From Mariannaea sp. PMI_226 (lineage: Eukaryota; Ascomycota; Sordariomycetes; Hypocreales; Nectriaceae): a DNA stretch of 64,000 bases. The DNA lies in NCBI GenBank assembly GCA_024336345.1, contig JANFOG010000003.1:2920501-2984500 (forward strand), written 5' to 3'. Made by a program: the position numbers and the translations under genes. Shown here piece by piece: positions 11,471 to 21,800 of the stretch (the stretch's first letter is position 1; each line of letters starts with the position of its first letter). Under the pieces are notes generated by a model. The model was not told where the DNA came from. It searched no databases and saw only the letters and a program-made list of their open reading frames with translations.

Positions 11471-14400
11471 TTACCAGCGACGGCCATAAATCTCACTTTC
11501 CTGCCTCACGGGAGGACCAGGCTTTTTACGCACCATATTCGCCGCTCTGCGGCCCTTGTACTCCAAGTCATCAGGGTCCTCGACGCCATCGGTCCCCAGT
11601 GAGGCCGTGTTGTCACCCTGTCCTGGCTTGAAGAGGTTGATAAGCTCGTCGAGGCCGAGCTTGAAGGCACCCTTCTTCATGCTACCCTCGATGGCCTGCT
11701 CGGCGAGGAGACGCTTCTTGTTTTGCAGCTCCAGAATACGCTCCTCGACGGTCTCCGTGACGGTGAGCTTGTAAATGATGACATCAATAGTTTGCGTGAG
11801 TCGGTGAACACGGTCAATGGCTTGTTCTTCGACGAACTTCAGAACAGCAATGATTAGCATTTGTTACTTAAAGGGAGGGAGAATGATTTGTAATTGACTT
11901 ACAGGATTCCAAAATGGTTCAAGGATGACCACTCTTGTCGCAGCGGTTAGGTTCAAACCCAAACTACCGCACTTGAGACTGCATAGCAAGATGCGCGTGG
12001 CCTTGTCATTTCGCAAGCTGTGCAGGCTCCTCTCACGTTCATCATTTTTCATGGACCCATCGTAGCGTGTGAAAGAGAAGCCTTCCTTGCGAAGAAACGG
12101 CTCGACTAGGTCGAGCATGGAGGTGAACTGGGAGAAGACAATGAACTTGTGGTCTCGGACTTCCTCCTGCAGAATCTTGATGAGCTCGCGGATCTTTGCC
12201 GAAGCCAAGACGTGGCATTGGTTGGATTGATAGCCGGGATGACGGATATCGTCATCGTCATCGTTATCAGACAGGAGCACAGAGGAGTCGTCAGATTCAT
12301 CTTCAGAATCCTCAGAATCATCCTCAGAGTCGCCATCCGAGTCTTCAGAGTCAACCGCTGTGGTGGTGTCCGCTGCCGTGGTGGTATCGGCAGCAGATGT
12401 ATCGGCAGCAGATGTATCAGCGACAGATGTATCAGCGGCGGATGTGTCAGCAACAGATGAATCTACGTCCGCAGTCGAGGTATCAGGCCCCTCATCCAGC
12501 GTCTGGGCCGCCATTCGCTTCGTCAGGGCTGATATTGACAAGAACGAATCGTCCACATCTCCTCCCACATCTGGCGAGTGATGATTCTTTTCCACTCGGC
12601 TTGACTCGTCATCCACAACAAAACTGCTGAGGTTGCTCTGGTCTTGAAGTTTGCTCTCCTCCTCATCCTCCGAGTCTTCCTCACCCAGAGACTCACCACC
12701 GCCCTCAGCGTCCTCATCCTCTTGGCCGCCAGCCTTACCAAGATTCAAAGAACCCCGTTGATCTTCAGGGACGAGCCAGCTGCCTTCAACTTCTTCTTCG
12801 TCGTCACTGTCGATGATGGCATTGCGGTTGCGTGGACGGCGGGTGGTCTTGACAGGTGATTCGACTTCAACAATCTTTCTCTCAACCACCTTGGTCTTGA
12901 GCTGTGTTTTAGACTTCTTTGACTTCTTGTTGTTGTTCCTCTTATGGGCCTTATCCTTTTTCGGCTTCTTCTCTTTATGTGACCTCTCCTGACTGTTGAA
13001 ATAAGCAAGGTCGTCATGGCACTCAGTGCAAATATCCCTGCCTAGCCCAGAATCCACGCTGCTAAGCCCTCTTCCGCAGATATTGCAGTTTTTGGACTGG
13101 ATGCCCATGCCACCGAACATATCGGCCAGGGCATCCACGTCCTGATCTGGAGTTTTCTGGCTGGAATCTGTGGACAAGGCATCCTTGTCCTTCTCTAGTT
13201 TGCCCTCTAATAGCTTGGGATGGTTACACGCCTGGCGTAACCGCAGCAGTAGGGTCAGGGCATTTGCATAATTGACGCGGCCACGCATCATTGCTTCGAT
13301 GCTTCGGTTGGCACGGGCGTCCAGTCTATTATAAAACTTGCGTTCTGCTGGGGAGAGCTTGGTCGACACAGTAACGACCTTGCGCTCAGTGACCTTGAAC
13401 CCGGTTGTAGATGCCTCGCCTTCGACTGAAGGCTTGCCGCCTGGGTTGAGAGCGCCGGCCTCTTTGAGAATCGCCTTCGTTCGCCGCTTCATGAAGCACC
13501 GGAGCAAACTGTGTAGTCGCTTAATGGCAATGTGGCCCTTGCCACTCTTCATTGGCTGATCAATGTGAGCCTTCCACTCTTTCAGGTCGTCGTAGGGTCG
13601 GATGCGCAAGAACTTGACCAGAGACTGAAGTTCGTCCAAGTTATTCTGCATGGGCGTGCCAGAAAGACACCATCGGTACTCAGCTTGCAAGGCATAGCAG
13701 GCCTTGGTGGCCTTAGCGTTGCGGTTCTTGATCGTGTGGGCTTCATCAAGGACAACTCGCCACCAATGCAAGCCAAAGCAACCAGCCTTAGGTCCGTTCT
13801 CGGCATCAGACGAGTTACCATGCTCAGATACAAGAATTTGGAAGGTAGTGATGACCACATCGTAAATAGCCAAGTCTTCGAATTTCTTGGTCCGCTGAGG
13901 GCCGTGGTGCACGCAAACCTTGAGTTCATGCGATTTTGCCACTTTTTCCTTGATCTCGTGTTCCCACTGCCGGATTAGCGCAAGAGGGGCGACGACAAGA
14001 GTTGTCTTTTGGATCTTATCAAATTGCTTCTTGTAGCCTGGAGCGTCCTTCTTGGGTTTCTGGTTGGTCAGGATCAACGAGAGGGTCTGAAGTGTCTTGC
14101 CGAGACCCATGTCATCAGCAAGAATGCCTCCTTTGGGTACTTTCCCCCTCTTTATGGGACCGAGTTCTCGGCCACGCATCCACTGAACACCTTCGACTTG
14201 GTGCGGGAGTAATTTCACCTTCAGCCCATCCAATGACCCGTCGTCGCCTATGATACTATTCTTCGTTGTATTCGTCTTCTTCGCCTCGGTGGCCGGCTCA
14301 CCGTCCGCACTGCTTATCTGGGGCTGCTGTGATTGTTGCGACTCTTGCGATTGTGGTTGCTCCTCTTCGTCATCGTCACCGTCATCCATCCCGCCCTCAA

Positions 14401-15061
14401 GCAGAGCTTTGAGGTCTGCGCTCGCTTTTGCAGGATCCGTGAAGAATACTTCGTCACTGTAGTGGCCTGGCCGAGAAATAGGAGATGTAGAGCTAAAAAT
14501 CTGAGGCGGCGGGGGTTTTCTATCTTGGTAAGTCGGAGGTCTGGGCCCCGTGATCTTGTGTCCATCGAGGTGATGCTCCGGTCGTGTCTTTTGTCGCAAG
14601 AACGGGTCTGCTCTCTGCTTACGAGAGGACATCATCTTGGTCGGGTGCCCGAAGGTGGGCCTGGCTGTTGCAGAAAGGCCTCCGAGATACGATTCACCAC
14701 CAGAAACGTTGCCTTTGAGGGAAGATAGGCCCCTGATCAAGGCGTCGATGTCATCTTCTGGTGATTTTTCACGAACAGTGCTAGATCCAGTGTTGGAGTT
14801 TATGGACTGCAGAGGCGCCTTGGGGGGCGCCCGTTCCTTGACCATGGTGCCGGCGAAGCCAGAAGATTTCGCCTTGTGAAATAGTGTCTTGTTGTTGCTG
14901 TTGTCGTGAGATGTGCTGTAGGAGGGCGCCTGCTTCGAAAACTTGGGCTCTTCCGTCAATGCGAGGGTGGATCGAGGCTTAAATGCAAATGAAGCGCCTG
15001 GCTTCGTAGACGCCAAAGGCTTGTGAGGGGACTTTGGCCTCGCGTTTTCGTCGCGGTTCAT
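11471..15061 (-). CDS. SNF2-family DNA-dependent ATPase/helicase (Rad5/Rad16/Uls1-like)
   Basis: Two exons, 15061-11903 and 11836-11471, joined across a 66-bp GTAAGT/AAG intron give about 1174 residues. Splicing links FWNP to FVEEQAIDRVHRLTQ, restoring the helicase C-terminal motif VI. The N-terminal ~275 residues look disordered. The ATPase lobe has Q-like LLPHQVEGVQWM, Walker A DDMGLGKT (about residue 315) and the DEAH box (VVLDEAHTIKN, about 437). Lobe 2 starts near residue 950 (FIVFSQFTSMLD). Between the lobes lie a short CNIC...CTEC zinc-binding pair near residue 660, where Rad5/Uls1 relatives have a RING, then Lys-rich and very acidic stretches with an ADTS-type repeat. Nucleosome remodelling or repair translocase activity is inferred from the family; the precise orthologue is unclear. 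The start at 15061 is the ATG before the first SP-rich block; an in-frame ATG at 15178 is the alternative. Confidence 0.85.
12350..12480 (-). repeat. Degenerate tandem repeat inside the SNF2 gene (Ala-Asp-Thr-Ser units)
   Basis: On the minus strand the coding sequence repeats a roughly 15-nt unit encoding ADTSA/VADTS, followed by TTAADTTTA and an Asp/Ser/Glu run. It lies in the linker between the zinc-binding pair and the second helicase lobe. The frame stays open across the repeat, so unit number could vary without frameshift. Confidence 0.7.
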
Positions 15062-15963
15062 GGACCGACTGCAAAAGCGTTCCGTGGGGTGGAAGGCCTG
15101 TGAATTTGGTATGTAGTTATCATGTACCCACAAACGGTTGTTGTGAACAGAGCCCCCCGTTGTTTCTGTTCGTTTCATGACATAATTGCCCCAGCAACAG
15201 TCAAAATAGCCCAACTGTGGCGCGTGCAGACTCACAGGCCGCGTAAAGCACCAGTGTGGGTGGGGTGCATGAGCACCTTCACGCCACAGTTCTTGGTACA
15301 ATGTAGACAAGGGCCTAAAGTGCTTTCAAGCCACCGATTGCATTAACGGGGGAGTCAAACCCACCCCACCCGCGTACCAAGTACTTTATTTCCAGCACGT
15401 GAAATGCTAATGTGAAGGACCCGGAAACAAGAATCTTTGGTTTAATTGGCATGGGGTTATAAATTCATTAAATGCATTCATATCGACTCTCTCTCTTCCT
15501 ATTTTCTGAGATTTGATGCAATTTCCTTGTAGGTCCGGTGTTGAAGATAAGTCATATAAAGATACTCTATTTTGCGCGAAAACTAGGCTACGAACGATAA
15601 TCGGATCTATTTGCGGTGTTCTCTGCTCTGTTGAACCGTCGCCATTACCATATACCCTTCTCAGCCTCACATCCTCACGGCAAAAACTTCACAATGCCCA
15701 AATAGTAGAACTGAAAGACGGCGGAGTATTGTTTATATACTTTTCTATTGCTTCGAACGTTATAAAGCTTTGTTCATGCTAGCATTACGCACAATCTTTA
15801 TCCCAAAATTCCCATCAATGTAACTCAAAAGCAGGGCAGCTCTGGCTGCCATGAGAGACGCCGACCCATACATGAAAAACATGATCCAAAATGTTTTTAA
15901 CAAAAGAAACTTCCTTCTTTTCATCAATTTGCCAAATCAAAAAACAAACCCCTGGTCTCGTAC
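15062..15963. other. Intergenic region between pck1 3' end and SNF2 gene 5' end
   Basis: About 900 bp holding the SNF2-gene promoter and the pck1 3' flank, both genes being on the minus strand. The SNF2 frame stays open upstream to 15310 but only with a TTG at its far end; a TTTTGCAG acceptor-like site lies just upstream of the chosen ATG, so a 5' intron is possible. No other gene is visible. Confidence 0.5.
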
Positions 15964-18880
15964 TTAAACCTGGGGGCCAGCCTTGACAACATCCTCAGTA
16001 GCCTCGCTCTCGTACTTGGTGAAGTTTTCGCGGAAGAGCTTGCCCAGCTTGAGGACCTCGGTGTTGAAGGACTCCTCTCCGGCAGTCCAGGCCTTGGAGG
16101 GGTTGAGCAGGTCTGAGGGAACGTTGGGGCAGGTCTTGGGAACCTGGAGGTTGAAGACACCGTAGTTCTCGTACTCGACGTTGGCGAGCTCGCCGGAGTG
16201 GATGGCGTCGAGGATAGCGCGAGTGTACTTGAGGGGGCATCGCTTACCGCCCTGGGCGAAACCGGCACCGACCCAACCGGTGTTGAGGAGCCAGGCGTTA
16301 GCTCCGTGAGTCTCGATCTTGTCGGCAAGCATCTTGGCGTACTTCATGGGGTGAAGAGCAAGGAAGGGCTGGGCGAAGCAGCTGGAGAAGGTAGCCTGGG
16401 GCTCGGTGACACCATCCTCAGTACCGGCCATCTTGGAGGTGTAGCCGGAAATGAAGTGGAACATGGTCTGGGAACGGTCGAGCTTGGAGATGGGAGGTAG
16501 CACACCACGGGCATCGCAGGTGAGGAGGATGATGTTGGAGGGGCTGTTCTCAGACAAGCAGGGGATCTTGGCGTTGGAGATGTACTCGATGGGGTAGGCG
16601 CAGCGAGTGTTCTCGGTAAGGGTAGCATCATCGTAGTCGACTTCACGGGTCTCGGGGTCGAAGACGACGTTCTCGAGGACGGATCCGTAGCGGATGGCAC
16701 CGAAAATATCGGGCTCCTTCTCGGCGGAGAGGCCAATGCACTTGGCGTAGCAGCCACCCTCAATGTTGAAGACACCAGAATCGCTCCAGCAATGCTCGTC
16801 GTCGCCAATCAAGGCTCGGTTGGGGTCGGCGGAGAGAGTGGTCTTGCCAGTTCCAGAGAGACCGAAGAAAAGAGTGACATCGCCGTTCTTGCCCTCGTTG
16901 GCAGAAGAGTGCAGGGTCAGGACGTTGTGCTTGATAGGCATCTCGTAGAAGAGAACGGTGAAGACACCCTTCTTCATCTCACCGGCGTACTCAGTACCAA
17001 GGATAACCATCTCCTTCTGGTCGAAGTTAATGGCAACTGAAGTGCCAGAGGTCATACCCTCAGTGTATCGGTTGGCGGGGAAAGAGCCAGCATTGTAGAT
17101 GGTGTAGTCGGGGTGGAAGTGCTCGAGCTCCTCACGAGGGGGGCGGATGAGCATGTTTCGCATGAAGAGAGCATGGTAGGCGCGGGCGCAAACAACACGG
17201 ACGCGAATGCGGTACTTCTCGTCCCATCCGGCGTAACCATCGACGACATAGATGCGATTTCTGGTGTTGAGGTAATCGACAGCACGCTCTCGGTTGATCT
17301 TCCAGACCTGTGTGGATAATTTTGTCAGCCTTGTTCTATCACTGGCATCAGATGTAAAAATTGGGGTAGTTGGCTTGTAGTTCCGATATTGCCAAAAGAG
17401 GAAATTACGGCGGATGGGGATCGGGAAAAGTCGTGGATCGGGGGAGGAAGAGGGGCAGCCAGCGGTTCGGACTCGGGCTCGGGACTGGGACTGGGGGTGG
17501 GAAGGCTGGTCTCGGAAGTTGATCGAGAGTCGGCAGGGGGCCTGGTCTCTCTCTCACGTTCTGAGTGCGATTTTCCGGCTGGAAGAGGGATTGGAAGGGA
17601 GACTGGGAGGGTGGGGAGTGTGGCGAGGGCCTTAGAAACTCTGCGGGGTAGGCGTTGTCATTGCCGGACCCCATGACAGGAGCCTCGAGGGTGCCAGGGG
17701 GGAAGAGCCGGGGAGGCCAGCTGGAGACTCCAGAAGGCCGCCCCTTGACCCTGCCAACCCTCCACGCGATTGGGTAAGAGAATAAGCACCACGGTGAGCC
17801 ATGACGCGCCGGCCATTGCGGTTCCGGGTATCCTCGGGGTAAGGGGAGGCTGATTCTCGTGATTCACAGGGGGAAAAAATGTGAGGAACGAAAAAGCAGC
17901 AATGTCTCGGTGCAAGTTGAATCGGGGTGCAATGCAGGCGCAGACAATAACCAGAAATTCGCAGAGCGTGAGCTCAAGTCACTGTTCACTTACATCTTGA
18001 GTCATGGGCTTGTTAACAGGGCCCCACCTTTGAGATTCGTGTTAGCCGCATCGTCATCAAGCATTTATTTGACTTTGAGCCGAGTCCTTTGTATCGCCGT
18101 TGACGCAAAGGTGACTGGAACTTACCAGATGTTGTCTTCTGATGAAGGCTCCTTGACAATTCGCTTGTCGAGGGGAGATCGGCCGGTCTTGGCCCCAGAG
18201 TAGGCAGTCAGGGCACCGCTGGATGTGATAGCAGTTCCCGACTCGTAAACAAGTGCATCCTCGTAGAGAGCAGCAACTGAAGGGTTGGCAATCTGTAATA
18301 AACTCGTTAGCTTGGTTCGTCTTGGTCGGGGTAGGAGGACGGGGAAGGTCGTACAATGGAAACACGGTCGTAATCAATGTGCGCCTTGTCGTGAAGCTCC
18401 ATCTCTGAAATGTATGTTAGAGTGCAATCAATTGGCCGCCAATGCCAGGGGCGCTGCCGAGAATTTGCTGATCATACCAATTTCAGTGTGCTCCGCAAAG
18501 GGACTAGCAATCGTTGATGTCAGCAAAATGATCCTGATGTGTAGTGTAAGTAGAAGGAGGAGGGTACTCACGCGACACCCGCAGGGTGAAGAGCGGTCTT
18601 GTTAACGGCGTTGGAAATCACTATAACACCATCGTGTTAGTCAATCATGTTGAGAGTTGTCATTGTTGTTGGTATTGTTGGGTAAAATGACAACAATATT
18701 GCAGGATAGGAGAAGGAGGAGAAGAAAGACAAGCAATAAAGCAAGAAGGCATGAAAAGTAGACAAAGAATCCAAACTCACTTTTGCGTAAAAGGGGACCT
18801 GCTGCCTGTATCTGGGACCTTGGGCCTTTGACTGATGGATCGAAGTAAGGAGATGCAGTTCTGTAGACGGGATCCTTCAT
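15964..18880 (-). CDS. pck1: Phosphoenolpyruvate carboxykinase (ATP)
   Basis: This enzyme converts oxaloacetate plus ATP to phosphoenolpyruvate, the committing cytosolic step of gluconeogenesis. Predicted exons are 18880-18781, 18620-18572, 18503-18478, 18404-18355, 18292-18126, 18027-17994 and 17307-15964, giving 589 residues. Every junction keeps the family sequence: [11 protein letters not shown], then [43 protein letters not shown], and [18 protein letters not shown]. The P-loop [11 protein letters not shown] is at about 291-301, the kinase-2 motif GDDEHCW at about 310, and [11 protein letters not shown] follows. Exons 3 and 6 are only 26 and 34 nt, and the last intron is 686 bp. The 589-residue model has an unusual ~33-residue N-terminal extension; starting at the Met formed across the first junction (A at 18781, TG at 18620-18619) gives 556 residues, closer to the usual ~550. 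The body is certain; the start is not. Confidence 0.93.
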
Positions 18881-21800
18881 GGTTATATAAATGTTTGGCG
18901 AAGAGGAAGAGGTTGAAGAGTGTACGCCGGGGGGTGTGAATGTCGCGGTGTGTTTCTCCACAGTGGAACAGTCAGATAGTGCCCGCTGGGGGAGTGTTGA
19001 AACCGAGGATAGAGAGGTCGAGAGGCTCTGGTACGGCTGGACAAGCGCGCGGTGGAGCCGACAAGATGTCGCAGGCAATGGGCACGAAATCAAACCGGAA
19101 GAGATCTCTTGGTACCGTCACGCCAACAGCTGGGTGTGAGATGCAGAGTGGTGTGGGCGGAAACCCCGGTCAGCGTTGTCAAGAATTCAATGGGTGAACT
19201 CGTTGGGTGTCAGGTCTGGAAGAGGGTCCAAAAGCAGGAGGAATGATTAGAAGCTGAGAAGAGGGTGAGCCCAGGCGTAACAGCGGCAGGGACTCCGTGT
19301 CCTTCGTTCCCGTGGATTAGAGAGTATCCGGGGTGTGTGCCGGCCAAATGGTGACGATGGGGGCAAGCTGGGAACGAACAAGCGGCGGCCTGGCAACGGG
19401 GAAAAGAGGAGAGAAATGCGGATGATGCAGGAGTTGGAGGGTGGAGAGACGAGTATGAATGGATGATGCCAGGTGGATGGCGTATCTTGTTGAAGAAGAC
19501 CTGGGGAAAGGTGTTTGGTCTCTTACAACTTGAAGCTTCTTACGGTGAAATTGATAAGAGATGAAACAGTAATGATGATGCAGTTGGCAATTTTCAAATG
19601 CTCTCTTCTTCTCCCTTCCCCTCCTTTTGAAGGGTTTTCACTTTTGCTGCTCGTTTCCTATTTTGCCTTTACGTTGCTGAGCAAGTTCAAGCCTACCAAC
19701 TCTCTTCTCATCAGAAACCGGAAGCGGCCTGTCGTCATGATCACCGGTCTGGACAAGCCGCAAAAAGGCAAAAAAAAATTCCTCCTCTCCACCTCTTGGA
19801 TTGCTTCAAAAGCACCCAAAAACGAAAAGGTGAACACGCAGCCCGCACTATTCCGTAAAATGACGATCCATTAGATAATAGTAGGCCAAGGGGGGGGGTG
19901 GGAAACCTACCTAATAACAAGCCTCTGAGGTTCTCGATTAAGCTCTTGCATTTTGGAGGGGGGTCGGGACGGCCAATCGACTAGCGAATCACTTCACGAT
20001 CCAGGTAGGTACATGTATGTAATTAGGTACTGGACACCCATGTCCAGGAATTTTTACTTGGGGAAATTTCAATAAAGCAAGGTCTGGATTATTTCGGGTA
20101 CCTTCACGATACTTTCTCGGGGCGCCAAGTTCTCGTTCCTCTTCCCCTTGCCGGTTTCTCCTGTTTTTTTTTTACTCCACAGTCTCGGCGGAGAACGGGC
20201 CGGTCAAAGACAGGATCTGGGGTCGGGCGAGATATGGACAACGGTCAGAAACATTTTTGAAGGAATGATGATCAAAGGGGAAGAATAAATTGCGTGGGCA
20301 CAAAAATTCCCAGCGCTCGGCGTTCTTAGGCAGGTGGCTGAACGCCCTGAGTAGGAAGTTGTGCTTATTCCAGCTAGACAAATGCCAGTACCGATGCTGC
20401 TGCCAGTGCTTCGGATGCTGGACTGGCTGACCTGTTGGACGAGGGGATCTCTCCAATGCGGAACCAGGCTAGACTGCAAAGCCGTCAAAGTTTCCATTCT
20501 AACGGAGAAGATTCGATTGGTTGGGAGGCTCAAGGTAACGACCTAACGGGTAATCAAGGGACAAGGGTGTATGTACTCCTTTTGGTGGGACACGATCACG
20601 ACGACGGGAGTGAAAAGTGGGCGATTTTCGTTGGCGTTTGATAAGGCACGTCACGATTGTGCAAAAGCATGGAATCTTCGGAAGTACCAAGTACCTTCCG
20701 AAGGCAGCTTCGCCTTTTGCCCATACCCAAGGAATTTTTGATTTTTTTTTCCAGCTTCGCCCGCATGGTCAAGATATTTACGTCATAACACCAGAAAGTA
20801 AGATCGCTTTGATTCCGATTTCCTTGCCTAAATGATGGGCGAAAAACAAGACGAGAACCAAGTCACCACACAAGAACCAACTAAAGATTTACAACAATAG
20901 GAAGCTAGGGCTGAGATTGCGGAGAGGGCGATGGCCTCGCTGAGCTCGCTCGCTGCCAAGAGGAGGCTTTGGTGTCAGGGGACCAACCATCCAACGTTCC
21001 CCGGTAACCCGGAACCACACGCCCAAAAGCAAAAATGAATCAGGTACCGGGTACTCCGTGTTTGACAATACCCTACAGGCAATGACTCAACTAAAGAATG
21101 GAGAATAAATGTAATTATACATACAGAACAGACTAATTATTACAGCACTCCGTTATTAGTAGTAAACAAACAATAAATATAGAAGGGGCCCAAGGACTAG
21201 TTACGAGGGCTCCCGGAAGTGGAGTTTATTTGAGGTCACCCGGGAGCTATCACCAGGTCACCAGACTTGAAGGAAAAATAAAAACCCACCGCCACAGCAC
21301 AGGCTGTCTGTGCTTTTTGTGCTTCAAGGGAGAATTGACAATGATTAGTTTGCTGCTTTCACACCGTTGAACATCCGGTTTCCCTCGACTCCTGATGCTC
21401 TTCTAGAAAAGTACGTAACATATAGACCGCTGCTACACGCTATGTACATACTGTTCCACCTATAGACCTTGAATCGGCCTTTCCCCCCCCCCTTATAATA
21501 AGGAGTACTCCTTGTTTTGTTGGACCGCCATTTGAAGCAACAACACCCTGCAAAAGAGGTACAACGCGGTGTGGTAGATTTCCTTCATCCTCCCCGATTG
21601 ATTATCTCGAATGTACAGAGTACATCTGATACATTCTTGCATACAGACGTAGCTTGGAGGTGCATACATGCAACTGCATCATGCAAGCGAGAGGTGGCAA
21701 TGACGGTGAAGAGATGCTCCGAACAGTACATGCAATAAGGCGGTAAAGTGATGGATGTGCCCTTCTCGCAGGGAAATGGGTCATGCTCGACGAACGCTCC

